A stretch of 64,000 nucleotides of DNA from Pseudohalocynthiibacter aestuariivivens (GTDB lineage: Bacteria; Pseudomonadota; Alphaproteobacteria; Rhodobacterales; Rhodobacteraceae). Numbering within the stretch: the first letter of the stretch is position 1; each line of letters begins with the position of its first letter. The DNA lies in NCBI RefSeq assembly GCF_011040495.1, contig NZ_CP049041.1, positions 1-64,000 of the forward strand. The letters run 5' to 3'. Shown one piece after another: positions 55,880-64,000 of the stretch. A model generated the notes under the pieces. That model saw nothing but the letters and a program-made list of their open reading frames with translations. It did not search any database and was not told the origin of the DNA. A program made the position numbers and the translations under genes.

Positions 55880-56137
55880 TCAAATCCTGTGGTCGGGCTC
55901 CGTGGCGGCTTCGACGATCGCCAGAACCTCGAATGGGTCAAAGCCGATGGCACGCGCCAAAACGACCAGCTCGACCACGTCGATCCGGCGTTCACCGCTC
56001 TCAATACGCGCCACCAGAGATTGATGGCACTTGAGCCTGTCCGCCAAGTCGTCCTGACCGAGACCCGCGTTTTTACGCGCGTCGACCAACGCCTGGCACA
56101 AAGCCTCTTGCCCTTTGCTTCTAATTGTATTCGCCAC
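55880..56137 (-). CDS. XRE-family helix-turn-helix protein
   Basis: This 85-aa DNA-binding protein is almost only a Cro/CI-type domain: LVDARKNAGLGQDDLADRL, then HQSLVARIESGERRIDVVEL. A GTG start at 56137 is used. Such single-domain regulators often control conjugation or maintenance genes on plasmids. It is transcribed away from the virB genes. Confidence 0.85.
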   Translation of the reverse strand: MANTIRSKGQEALCQALVDARKNAGLGQDDLADRLKCHQSLVARIESGERRIDVVELVVLARAIGFDPFEVLAIVEAATEPDHRI

Positions 56138-56261
56138 GCGTCACATACCTTTTGTGACGTCGCTAGCGGATGAAATCTGTTATCTAAAAAGTAGATATAT
56201 GAAGGTGTTATCGGCGTCTGGTTTCCATGGGCTGCAAGTCTGATGCTCCCGAGGTTGCCCA

Positions 56262-56555
56262 TCAATCCCCTACCAATTGCAGAAATCGGCCATAGTCCTC
56301 GCTGACTTCGCGCGCTTCTTCGAAAGCGCGGGCGCGTTCGCTGTCAAGGCAACGGAAGTAGCTCTGGATATCCTGGATGTAATTTTCGAAATCGCCGCGG
56401 ATGATAGCCGCATAGTCCCGCGCAGCCTGCGAATCGCTTGGCAGGAAAGGACGGGCCGGGGCGAAGCAGGATTCCGCCAAAACCGACCCAGGAAAGCAGA
56501 TCATAAGAACTATTGTCTGCGATAAGTGCAGACCTTTCAACCTGAGGTTTTGCAA
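56262..56555 (-). CDS. Small exported protein of unknown function
   Basis: The start was set at TTG 56555, behind AAGGAGA at a spacing of 8; an ATG at 56582 gives nine more residues. The product has a signal peptide (LRLKGLHLSQTIVLMICF, cleavage near SVLAES) and a short mature domain with two Cys and many charged residues (RGDFENYIQDIQSYFRCLD). No family was recognised. It lies divergent from the conjugation cluster. Confidence 0.65.
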   Translation of the reverse strand: MQNLRLKGLHLSQTIVLMICFPGSVLAESCFAPARPFLPSDSQAARDYAAIIRGDFENYIQDIQSYFRCLDSERARAFEEAREVSEDYGRFLQLVGD

Positions 56556-56710
56556 GTCCGTTATCTCCTTGATCGCGGACATATGCCGTGACTAGTGTCC
56601 GTGAACCAAACTACAGCTAAAGCACGATATTACATCTTGCGGTTGATAATATACTATCGTAACTCTGGGCTTCAAGTGGGAATGCCTGGGGTCGCGCCAT
56701 TGGAGAAAGC

Positions 56711-57091
56711 GTGAGCCGGGCCATGAACTGGGACATCGAAGCACCAAATGTGGTTACGGAAGCCAGGTTCCGCGAACTCGTGGAAAGCGGCTATAGCGCT
56801 GAAATCCTGTGCCAAGAATCGGCACACAAGAAAGGCCCCAGCTATTACGGGGTCTGGATCATGCGTGTGGTCTCCACCGAAGGCGTGGAGAAGCTGCTGG
56901 TCACGGCCCGTACTCGGACGACCTATAACGACATCAAGATCCGCGAGTTCAAGACGATCTCTGGCGTGGTGTCTTTCTTCATTGGCCTTGGTTTTGCGCA
57001 TGTCGACCTGCCGCTTGAGGCGGGGACAAGCCGTACGCACAAACTCGCCCCGCCAGACAAAGCCCCATCAGAAAAGGGCACTGGCAGCTAG
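56711..57091 (+). CDS. Conjugation-locus protein of unknown function
   Basis: This 126-aa soluble protein starts at GTG 56711, four bases after GGAGA; ATG 56723 is an alternative. The fold is not known to me. It has a mixed N-terminal domain (RFRELVESGYSAEILCQESA) and a basic, Pro-rich tail. Its 3' end overlaps the transglycosylase gene. As first gene of the virB run, it may be regulatory. Confidence 0.7.
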   Translation: MSRAMNWDIEAPNVVTEARFRELVESGYSAEILCQESAHKKGPSYYGVWIMRVVSTEGVEKLLVTARTRTTYNDIKIREFKTISGVVSFFIGLGFAHVDLPLEAGTSRTHKLAPPDKAPSEKGTGS

Positions 57092-57749
57092 CCTCGTCTG
57101 TCTCTGGCTGGTCACAGCGCCAGCTTCAGCGCAAATGGTCCTGGTCATGGAGAGCGACGGCTCCCTGACCCCGTCCCGCTCCCAAAGCAGCTTTGCTCGA
57201 AACTACAATGACGGGATTGGTCAGGGTTCGGCCTCCGATGGGATCGCAATCTTCGGCGAGGTAGAGGACGAGCAAGAGGGCGTCCAAGTTGCGGCCCTTG
57301 CCCGCCTGACTCCCCTGCCCCGCGCCGATGTTCTCTCTGGGATTCAGACCACGGCCTTGCGCTATGCCGGCCATCCGGGCCTGCGTCGCGCGGGGCTTTC
57401 CGTGACCGATTGGCTGGCTCTCTATCGGGCCAATATCGAGGTTGAGAGCGCCTATCGACAGGATGCGATCTCGAGCGCGGGCGCTATAGGCCTTGGCCAG
57501 CTGATGCCCGCCACTGCCCGTGATCTCGGCGTTGACCCGCGTGACCCGCTGCAGAACCTCGACGGGGCCGCCCGCTACCTCGCGATGATGTTGGACACGT
57601 TTGGCGATCCACGCCTTGCCCTCGCAGCCTACAACGCCGGACCCGATGCGATCCGCCAGTACGGCGGCATTCCCCCCTACCGAGAAACCCAGAACCACGT
57701 GGCCCGCGTCATGGCCGTCGTGGCCCGATTGGAAGGATCAAATTCATGA
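57000..57749 (+). CDS. Lytic transglycosylase (VirB1-like), copy 1
   Basis: This SLT-fold muramidase opens peptidoglycan for the secretion channel. A signal peptide (RALAASLVCLWLVTAPASAQ) precedes the domain. The catalytic Glu is in NIEVESAYRQDA, followed by GAIGLGQLMPATARDLG and AAYNAGPDAIRQYGG. The start is uncertain: ATG 57000 gives a 30-residue basic leader before the signal and overlaps the preceding gene by 92 bp. The stop overlaps virB2 by four bases. Confidence 0.87.
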   Translation: MSTCRLRRGQAVRTNSPRQTKPHQKRALAASLVCLWLVTAPASAQMVLVMESDGSLTPSRSQSSFARNYNDGIGQGSASDGIAIFGEVEDEQEGVQVAALARLTPLPRADVLSGIQTTALRYAGHPGLRRAGLSVTDWLALYRANIEVESAYRQDAISSAGAIGLGQLMPATARDLGVDPRDPLQNLDGAARYLAMMLDTFGDPRLALAAYNAGPDAIRQYGGIPPYRETQNHVARVMAVVARLEGSNS

Positions 57750-58039
57750 GACAGATTTCAAACCTCTTTGTCGCCTCACTGGCGCTATTCCTGCTCATTG
57801 CCGAGCCCGCCCTTGCCCAAAGCATCGATCTATCCCCGATCCAAAGCTTGTTGCAGGGCATTGTCGATGCTCTAACCGGCCCGCTCGGCGTCGTGATCGC
57901 CACACTCGCGGTCCTTGGCGTTTTCTTGAGCTGGTTCTTCAATATCATCGATCTGCGTCAGGCGCTCTGGGTCCTCGTCGGGATCGCTGGTGTTGCGGCC
58001 GCTCCCACCATCGTCGCCGCGGTTTTCGCCGGTGGCTGA
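57746..58039 (+). CDS. virB2: VirB2/TrbC-type pilin
   Basis: This 97-aa major pilin precursor has a signal (FVASLALFLLIAEPALAQS) and two hydrophobic helices (GPLGVVIATLAVLGVFLSWF and LWVLVGIAGVAAAPTIVAAV). It overlaps both neighbours by a few bases. It builds the conjugative pilus. Confidence 0.9.
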   Translation: MRQISNLFVASLALFLLIAEPALAQSIDLSPIQSLLQGIVDALTGPLGVVIATLAVLGVFLSWFFNIIDLRQALWVLVGIAGVAAAPTIVAAVFAGG

Positions 58040-58310
58040 GCGCTCGCCTCTCTTTCTGGGCCTCGTGCGCCCGCCGAAGCTTCTGGGCCTGCCCATTATG
58101 TACGCGATGGTCTGGCTTTTCGGCTCGGTGCTCTTGTTCGTCTGGGTCCAGCACATTGCGGTGCTGGGCGTAGCCGCCCTGCTCTACCCGGTTCTCTGGA
58201 AGGCCGCGGACTGGGATCCGCGATTCATCGACGTGATGATGACGGCGCTGCAAGAGACGCCGCCCACGCGGAACCGCTCCATCCACGGCGGGGACAGTTA
58301 TGCCCCGTGA
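58032..58310 (+). CDS. virB3: VirB3-type membrane protein
   Basis: This 92-aa inner-membrane protein starts with LFLGLVRPPKLLGLPIMYAM and has one or two hydrophobic segments. GTG 58032 overlaps virB2. The stop overlaps the virB4 start by 11 bp. VirB3 and VirB4 work together in the inner membrane. Confidence 0.9.
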   Translation: MAERSPLFLGLVRPPKLLGLPIMYAMVWLFGSVLLFVWVQHIAVLGVAALLYPVLWKAADWDPRFIDVMMTALQETPPTRNRSIHGGDSYAP

Positions 58311-60663
58311 AGCCGCGCTTGATCTCCGCACGATGACGCCGGAGTGGTATGCGCGCGAGACCCGCCTCGCGCACATGCTGCCCTATGTGAGCCTCGTCGA
58401 TCACCAGACCGTGCGGACCCGGGTCAACGAGCTTTTCCAGTGCATCCGGCTCGACGGGGTCAATAGCTATACGACCGATGACGCCTATCTCGACAAGGTG
58501 ACCGCGCTCTTTGCCCGGATCATTGCGCAATTGGGGCCGGAGTTCAGCTATTACGTCCATAAGGTCTCGAAGGCGATCACGCCGGACCTCGAGCCGCTGC
58601 GCGAGGACAGTTTCGCGGGAGAAGTCGACCGGCTCTGGCGCAAGAAGCTAGAGACCAGCGGGCTGCGCGACAAGACGCTCACCCTTACGATCATCCATCG
58701 CCCGCCTCCAAAAAGCGTCCTGCCATTCCTGAACCGCAGCGCGCCGGATCGCCTCAAGGACGCGACCGAGAAGCGCCTTCGCCGATTGGGCGAGGCCGTG
58801 AACGTGTTCCTGTCTGGCCTGACGGAGCTTAACCCACGTGTGCTTTCGGCCAAGTCCGGCGAGTTGATTGGCTTCCTAGGGGCCCTCAACACTGGCCAGG
58901 AACTGCCGCTCTATCCGGCGAACACCTATGGCTTCCTGTCCTTCAACGTCGCCAACACGCGAGTGACGTTTCAAGGCGATCACTTCGAACTCTCCGAAGG
59001 CGTCGTGGGACACCGCTACGGCAAGAGTTTCACCATCGGGGAATACTCGGAAGGCACCTCCTGCACCATGTTCGACATGCTGAACCTGCCGGTCGACATG
59101 ATCGTCACCCATTCCTTCACGCCGATCAATTCGAACCTCATGGCGGGCCGGATCAAGCGCCAGAAGCGCCAGATGCAGGCCAGCCAGGACGCGGCCCTCT
59201 CGCTCATGGAAGCCCTCGATATCGCTGCCGATGATCTGGAGGCCAAGCGGCAGAGCTTCGGCGAGCACCACATGGTCGTGACGATTTTCTGCGATACGCT
59301 GGACGAGTTGCAGAGCTTGAGCGCCGAGATCGTGAACGCCGCGGCCGCCGAAGGCGTGAAGATGATCGGCGAGCGGGTCGCGGCCAAGGCGCATTACCTC
59401 AGTCAGCATCCCGGCAACCAGCCCAAGCGCGTGCGCGCCAGTGCCATCACCAATCGCAACTTCGCGGATTTCGCGGCCTTCCACCGGACCCAACTCGGCA
59501 AACCCGCCACGAAAACCCCTTGGGGCCGCGTCATCACCTATCTGCCCACGCCCGAGCAGAGCGCCTATCGGTTTTCCTATCACGAGCAAGGCTCGCCCGA
59601 CAAAGAACCCACCAGCGGGCATACGCTGATCATGGGACGACCCGGGTCAGGCAAATCGGTCCTCTCGGCCTTCCTCATGACGCAAGCCCGTCGAGCAGGG
59701 TCGCGGATCTTCGTCTTCGATTACCGCCTCGGTATGGAGATGGCGGTCCGCGCCAATGGCGGGCGCTACGCGTCATTGAAAGCTGGGCAGCCCACAGGGC
59801 TCAATCCCCTTTGGACCGAGACCGATGCGCGCGGCACGGCATGGCTCTCGGATTGGCTTGCTACGCTTCTGTATCGCGCCGACAAACCGCTCACACCCGC
59901 CCAGACCAACCGCATCCAGGAAGTCGTGCGCCAAAACGCACAAGCCACGAACCCAGCCTTGCGGAACTGGCGCGACTTCGCATCGCTGTTCGTTTCGACC
60001 GACGATGGCGGCGATCTGCACCAGCGGCTGCTCGAGTGGACCGAAGAGGGCCGCTACGGCTGGATTTTCGGACAGACGCTGGAAGACACTTTCTCGCTGA
60101 AGGGCAATATGGTGGGCTTCGATCTGACCGGCATTCTCGACAGCGAGGCCGAGAAGGAACGCATGGCCGTCCTCTCCTATCTCTTCCGCCGGGTTGAGCG
60201 CGAGATCGAGGATCGGCGCCCCACCATCATCGTGATCGACGAGGCCTGGAAGGCGCTCGATAACGCGTATTTCGCCGAGCGGCTGTCGAACTGGCTGGTG
60301 ACCGCGCGCAAGCAGAACACTGTCGCGGTGATGATGACGCAATACGCCAGCCAGCTCGAGCGCACCCGGACCGGCAAGACCATCATCGAAGCCGTGCCCA
60401 CGCAGATCCTGCTTCCGAACATCCGCGCCCATGCCGCCGATTACGCGATGCTGAACCTCTATGAGAAGGAGCTGGACGTCCTTCTCAATACCGGCAGCGA
60501 CAGCCGTCTCGCCCTCATCCGAGACGACCAGGGCTCCATCGTCGTCGATGCCGATCTGAGCGCGCTTGGGCCCAATCTAACCATCCTTGGCGGCATGGAA
60601 AAAGGCGAGGCGCTTGTCGGCGCCGATTACCGCAACCGCCCGGACTTCTGGAGGATTTCATGA
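58300..60663 (+). CDS. virB4: VirB4-type secretion ATPase
   Basis: This AAA+ ATPase of 787 aa energises pilus assembly and substrate transfer. A CagE/TrbE/VirB domain lies N-terminal (about residues 180-390). Walker A GRPGSGKSVL is near residue 447. Walker B is TIIVIDEAWKAL near residue 645, and a downstream RKQNTVAVMMTQ motif follows. The length is normal. It is followed by an overlapping lipoprotein gene. Confidence 0.96.
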   Translation: MPREAALDLRTMTPEWYARETRLAHMLPYVSLVDHQTVRTRVNELFQCIRLDGVNSYTTDDAYLDKVTALFARIIAQLGPEFSYYVHKVSKAITPDLEPLREDSFAGEVDRLWRKKLETSGLRDKTLTLTIIHRPPPKSVLPFLNRSAPDRLKDATEKRLRRLGEAVNVFLSGLTELNPRVLSAKSGELIGFLGALNTGQELPLYPANTYGFLSFNVANTRVTFQGDHFELSEGVVGHRYGKSFTIGEYSEGTSCTMFDMLNLPVDMIVTHSFTPINSNLMAGRIKRQKRQMQASQDAALSLMEALDIAADDLEAKRQSFGEHHMVVTIFCDTLDELQSLSAEIVNAAAAEGVKMIGERVAAKAHYLSQHPGNQPKRVRASAITNRNFADFAAFHRTQLGKPATKTPWGRVITYLPTPEQSAYRFSYHEQGSPDKEPTSGHTLIMGRPGSGKSVLSAFLMTQARRAGSRIFVFDYRLGMEMAVRANGGRYASLKAGQPTGLNPLWTETDARGTAWLSDWLATLLYRADKPLTPAQTNRIQEVVRQNAQATNPALRNWRDFASLFVSTDDGGDLHQRLLEWTEEGRYGWIFGQTLEDTFSLKGNMVGFDLTGILDSEAEKERMAVLSYLFRRVEREIEDRRPTIIVIDEAWKALDNAYFAERLSNWLVTARKQNTVAVMMTQYASQLERTRTGKTIIEAVPTQILLPNIRAHAADYAMLNLYEKELDVLLNTGSDSRLALIRDDQGSIVVDADLSALGPNLTILGGMEKGEALVGADYRNRPDFWRIS

Positions 60664-60827
60664 CCCGTATCTTGTTTTTGCTCGCCGCACTCGGCGCTTT
60701 GGCCTCCTGCACCCAATACCAGGAACCGCAGGCCAATTGCTTCACCTTCCTCGCTTCGACGGCCCCCATCGCGTCTGATTGCAGCTTCACGCCGATCGGC
60801 GCACCGGAGCGCGACATTGAAGTCTAA
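60660..60827 (+). CDS. Small VirB7-like lipoprotein
   Basis: A 55-aa protein with a clear lipobox: MTRILFLLAALGALASC, acylated Cys17. The mature part is only 38 residues with two further Cys. It overlaps the virB4 stop (ATGA) and the next gene's TTG start. Short lipoproteins at this place act like VirB7, stabilising VirB9 in the outer membrane. The role is inferred from size, lipobox and place. Confidence 0.8.
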   Translation: MTRILFLLAALGALASCTQYQEPQANCFTFLASTAPIASDCSFTPIGAPERDIEV

Positions 60828-61971
60828 CCTGCCCCATATCTTGGCCCTTTGCCTGCTGCCCGGTCTCGCCTTGTCCCAAGGTGTGCCGACCAATGACAGC
60901 GGGCTGACCGCGCGCGATATCGTCGAGACCAGCGATCGCGAGGCCGATCTTGCGATCCAGGCCGACAAGCTTGCCGTGCGCGAACTCATCGCCGAGATTG
61001 AACGCGAGCAATTGGCCACCCTGCAGCGCATCCTCGATGCCCAGACAAGCTTTGGCGGCCAGGGTCTGTCGGCCATGGTCTCCGGGCTCGAAAGCGGCAG
61101 CGGCGATCCGACCCGCTCCGTCGAGGCGGTCTATGGCACGGGTGAGATCGATCCCAATCCTGGCGGCGCACAGATGTTCGGGGATGCTGCGGAAAACATC
61201 GAGCAGCTCATCATCCGCGTCGCGCAGGAGACCAGCGGCTTTGCAGGCGTGGGCCGCGCGGGTCTCTCGCCGGTTCAATGGCGCGCACTCCTACAGGCGC
61301 TCATCTGGCAGGAAAGCCGGTTTACTATTGGCGCCCGCTCGCCCGTCGGCGCCTTTGGCCTCACCCAGATTATGCCCGGTACCGCCAGCGATCTGGGCAT
61401 CAATCCGGAATACTATGACAGCCCCTACCTGCAGGTGCATGGCGGTGCACGCTACCTCGCGACCCAGCTCAACACCTTCGATGGCAACATCATCAACGCC
61501 CTCGCGGCCTATAACGCCGGACCCGGCCGGGTTTTCGAGTATGGCGGCGTGCCACCCTTCCGCGAGACCCAGCACTACGTCCAGGTGATCCCCGAACGCT
61601 ATAACCTCTATTTGACCCGTATTGGCGGGATCGAAGCGCTTGGCACGATCGACCCCGCGCTTCTGGCCAATGCCAACCTCTCGCTCACGGGTCATGGGGC
61701 GGCCTTTTATGGCAGCAACTCACCCGCCGCGATCAGGCAAGCCGCCCTGCGTATTGCGGATATCGTCGAACGGATTTCCGAGACCGAGGATGTGCAGGAG
61801 AGCGTTGCGCTCAACACTTATGCCCGCGCCGAACTGGTGCGTCTCGTGGCCGCCCGCATCCGGCTTCAGGCCGCCCGCACCCGCGTGCTCTCCGCCGAAG
61901 AGCTGGCCCAGGCCAGCGCCCGCATGGCCGAAGGCGCGTTCATGGATTTCACGATCAGGGAGATTGAATGA
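60817..61971 (+). CDS. Lytic transglycosylase (VirB1-like), copy 2
   Basis: This 384-aa protein has a signal peptide (ILALCLLPGLALSQG) and a long helical stretch (residues about 30-140), then an SLT domain. The catalytic Glu is in LIWQESRFTIGARSP, followed by GAFGLTQIMPGTASDLG and AAYNAGPGRVFEYGG. The C-terminal 110 residues are helical. TTG 60817 overlaps the lipoprotein gene by 11 bp. It is a second, larger muramidase in the same cluster. The helical N-terminus recalls VirB5-like proteins. Confidence 0.9.
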   Translation: MKSNLPHILALCLLPGLALSQGVPTNDSGLTARDIVETSDREADLAIQADKLAVRELIAEIEREQLATLQRILDAQTSFGGQGLSAMVSGLESGSGDPTRSVEAVYGTGEIDPNPGGAQMFGDAAENIEQLIIRVAQETSGFAGVGRAGLSPVQWRALLQALIWQESRFTIGARSPVGAFGLTQIMPGTASDLGINPEYYDSPYLQVHGGARYLATQLNTFDGNIINALAAYNAGPGRVFEYGGVPPFRETQHYVQVIPERYNLYLTRIGGIEALGTIDPALLANANLSLTGHGAAFYGSNSPAAIRQAALRIADIVERISETEDVQESVALNTYARAELVRLVAARIRLQAARTRVLSAEELAQASARMAEGAFMDFTIREIE

Positions 61972-62780
61972 TGGGACATCTGCTCTTGAGGACAGCTTTG
62001 GCCACGACACTTGGCGTTGGCTTGCAGTTCAGCGCCCTCCCCCCTGCCGCAGCACAGGGTGTACCGGTCGTCGACACCCAGAACATCGCGCAAAACATCC
62101 AGCAGCTGCGGCAGATGATCGAAGACGAGATCCTGCAAAACGAGCAGCTGACGCAGCTCCGCGAACAGCTCGGCCTTCTCACGGATCAACTCGCGGAGCT
62201 GCAAAGAACCTATGAAGCGCTCACCCGACTTGCCGAGCTTCCCGAAATCATCCGGACGGAAATGGAAGACGAGTTGAACGGTCTGCTCGACCAGGAGTTC
62301 GGGGACATCCTCGCCACGATTGAGGCGATCAAGACTGGGGATTTCTCGGGCCTCTCGGGCTCCGGCGCAGGCGAAATCGAAACCCAGATGGACCGGGTGC
62401 TGGCCGATCTCGGCTTCGATGAAGACACGCTCTCGGAAATGGCCACCAGCGGCAATCCCGGGGCCAACCGTGTGGCCACGCAGGCCACAACCGGCGCACT
62501 CGTCTCAGCCGCCGCCCAGAACAGCTATGAAGATGCCGGCCAATCGCTCGAGCGGGTAGACCGCCTCGTCGGGCTCATCGACGACATGGAAGAACTCAAG
62601 CAAAGCGTCGATCTCAACACGCGCGTGACAGCTGAATTGGCCATCGCCCTCGTGGCGATGTGGCAGCTGGAAGCGATTCAAACGGTGGGCGATGGCACCG
62701 GCGGCGTGATCGATGCCGCCACCATCGCCGAGGAGCAGCGCTTCATGGATTTCACGCTGCCCGAGCTGCGGGCCGAGTGA
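61968..62780 (+). CDS. VirB5/TrbJ-like periplasmic T4SS protein
   Basis: This 270-aa protein has a signal (LATTLGVGLQFSALPPAAAQ). A predicted coiled coil (residues about 35-85, rich in Gln/Leu/Glu) follows, with more helices to the C-terminus. Such proteins form the pilus tip or assist assembly. It overlaps the preceding gene by four bases and lies 16 bp before virB8. No membrane segments beyond the signal are visible, so it is not VirB6. Confidence 0.8.
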   Translation: MMGHLLLRTALATTLGVGLQFSALPPAAAQGVPVVDTQNIAQNIQQLRQMIEDEILQNEQLTQLREQLGLLTDQLAELQRTYEALTRLAELPEIIRTEMEDELNGLLDQEFGDILATIEAIKTGDFSGLSGSGAGEIETQMDRVLADLGFDEDTLSEMATSGNPGANRVATQATTGALVSAAAQNSYEDAGQSLERVDRLVGLIDDMEELKQSVDLNTRVTAELAIALVAMWQLEAIQTVGDGTGGVIDAATIAEEQRFMDFTLPELRAE

Positions 62781-62796
62781 GTGCGGGGTGTGACGC

Positions 62797-63450
62797 GTGG
62801 CGAGTGAACAAGAGATCATCGAGGAAGAGCTGGTCTACGGTGCCCTGCGCCGTGAACGGCTTTGGCAGCGTCTTGGCCTGATAGGCCTTGTCTTCGGCAT
62901 CATCGGCTGTCTGAGTGCCGCGGCTGTCTCGATCCTCGATGTCGATCCGCCCCCCGTCGTTGTCCCCTATGATCCCGCCACCGGCTTTGCACTCCCCGAG
63001 GCCTCGGTGGGCGCTTCCTCGGTGACCGCCAACCAGGCGATCATCGAGGCGGAGGTCTTCCGCTATGTGACCGACCGGGAGATCTACAATCAGCTCGATA
63101 ACGATCTACGCATCCGCAGCGTCCTGCGCCGCTCGGACGGGGCCGCCGAGAGCAGGCTGCGCCAGATATGGAACAGCGCAAATGAAAACTATCCGCCGAC
63201 CGTCTATGGCCCCAATGCCCGGCTCGACGTGGAAATCCTGAGCATCAGTCGCATCGGCACCAACCGCGCCACCGTGCGCTTGCGCAAGCGGCTGACCTCC
63301 ATCAACGGCACCCAGACCGGGCTCTTCACCGCCACGCTTCTCTTCGAGTTCCGCCCCGAAACCCGTCGCTCCATCGACGAGGTCTGGACCAATCCGTTTG
63401 GGTTTACCGTGCTCGAATATTCCATCCGCTCCGACAGATTGGAGAACTAG
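62797..63450 (+). CDS. virB8: VirB8-type inner-membrane protein
   Basis: This bitopic assembly factor of 217 aa has a short cytoplasmic N-terminus and one membrane helix (LGLIGLVFGIIGCLSAAAVS). The periplasmic NTF2-like domain follows. GTG 62797 is the start, 16 bp after the previous stop. VirB8 bridges inner- and outer-membrane parts of the channel. Confidence 0.92.
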   Translation: MASEQEIIEEELVYGALRRERLWQRLGLIGLVFGIIGCLSAAAVSILDVDPPPVVVPYDPATGFALPEASVGASSVTANQAIIEAEVFRYVTDREIYNQLDNDLRIRSVLRRSDGAAESRLRQIWNSANENYPPTVYGPNARLDVEILSISRIGTNRATVRLRKRLTSINGTQTGLFTATLLFEFRPETRRSIDEVWTNPFGFTVLEYSIRSDRLEN

Positions 63451-63451
63451 T

Positions 63452-64000
63452 TTGATCAATAGGTTCTTTGTTGCTGCCATATTTATTTTGCTGCCCGGCC
63501 TTGCCTTTGCCGAAGCGATCCCGCGCGGTGGTCCAAATGACAGTCGTGTGCGGCTGGCCACCTACCAGGAAGGCCAGGTCTACCGCCTCAGCGTCTCGCT
63601 CACCCATGTCACCACCATCGAGTTTGGAGAGGGTGAAAGCATCCGCTCGATCATCGCGGGCGACACCGAGGGCTTCGAGATCGATGGCGTCCCCGGTGGT
63701 CAGGCATTTGCAATCAAGCCCGTCGCGCGCGGCGTCCATACCAATGTGACGGTCTACACGAACAGGCGCAGCTACTACTTCAACGTCGAGGAGGTCCGCA
63801 GCCCAACCTTCTACGTGGTGCAGTTCCGCTATCCAGACGACGCTGCGCGCCCGACCCGGGCCATCGCGGCCCAAGCGCCGAACTACAACTACGGTGCCAG
63901 CGCGCGGACCGAGTTCACGCCAACCCGCATCTGGGATGACGGGACGTTCACGTATTTCGCCTTTCCAAGAAACGCACCTGTGCCAGCGATCTTCCGCTAC
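63452..64000 (+). CDS. virB9: VirB9-type outer-membrane channel protein (partial)
   Basis: This gene runs off the right window edge after 183 codons. TTG 63452 lies just after the virB8 stop. A signal peptide (FFVAAIFILLPGLAFAEAIP) precedes the typical VirB9 N-domain (DSRVRLATYQEGQVYRLSVS) and the hinge toward the C-domain (TRIWDDGTFTYFAF). It belongs to the core complex together with VirB7 and VirB10. Confidence 0.94.
   Translation, partial: MINRFFVAAIFILLPGLAFAEAIPRGGPNDSRVRLATYQEGQVYRLSVSLTHVTTIEFGEGESIRSIIAGDTEGFEIDGVPGGQAFAIKPVARGVHTNVTVYTNRRSYYFNVEEVRSPTFYVVQFRYPDDAARPTRAIAAQAPNYNYGASARTEFTPTRIWDDGTFTYFAFPRNAPVPAIFRY

Noticed and set aside
56748..57000. Extending the first transglycosylase frame upstream to ATG 56748
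   Set aside because: The extension would lie wholly inside the preceding gene in another frame and would put over 110 basic residues before a clear signal peptide.

Overview
The window looks like part of a large plasmid, or an accessory region, of a Rhodobacterales (Roseobacter/Paracoccus-type) alphaproteobacterium. The reasons are high GC, the gene families (Dpp/Opp and Pot transporters, a Hut pathway with HutF and HutG, CO-dehydrogenase-like molybdenum hydroxylases) and a VirB-type conjugation locus at the right end. No rRNA or tRNA gene was recognised.

Layout. (1) 1-5.7 kb is a nest of mobile DNA. An IS6-family transposase gene is split by a complete IS21-family element (549-2852), next to pieces of a Tn5053/Tn402-like tni transposon: the tail of tniA, intact tniB and tniQ, the right transposon end, then the 5' part of another tniA. 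(2) 5.7-28.4 kb is a compact catabolic block. It holds an aminotransferase, an FAD D-lactate-type dehydrogenase, a peptide-type binding protein, a LysR regulator, a VanA-type Rieske demethylase with its reductase, a DppBC/DppDF transporter with an AstE/aspartoacylase-type deacylase, a HutC-type regulator, a D-serine dehydratase-like enzyme, hutIHGU, hutF, hutD and adhC. Sites matching the HutC-subfamily operator GTMTAKAC lie in three divergent promoter regions here. I read the block as a pathway that imports histidine derivatives, removes acyl and methyl groups, and burns the histidine and formaldehyde produced. The substrate is inferred. (3) At 28.36-28.60 kb a 240-bp element carrying both tni-type ends replaces the last codons of adhC, followed by an IS6 transposase fragment. 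(4) 28.9-52.3 kb is a second catabolic block, probably for an N-containing compound: a tandem double GntR regulator, an amidohydrolase, a PotABCD-type transporter, an M20 amidohydrolase, two CoxL-type molybdenum hydroxylase large subunits sharing one CoxM/CoxS pair, a creatinase-like protein without metal ligands, a cupin regulator, a DppABCDF transporter and CoxG. (5) 52.3-54.5 kb holds IS debris (IS481-like remnant, intact IS110 transposase gene, broken serine recombinase). (6) 54.6-64.0 kb has small exported and regulatory proteins, then virB genes (lytic transglycosylase, virB2, virB3, virB4, lipoprotein, second transglycosylase, virB5-like, virB8, start of virB9).

The two catabolic blocks have tight operons with 1-4 bp overlaps and divergent promoters. 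The mobile regions are fragmentary. This fits metabolic islands assembled on a conjugative replicon by tni and IS activity.
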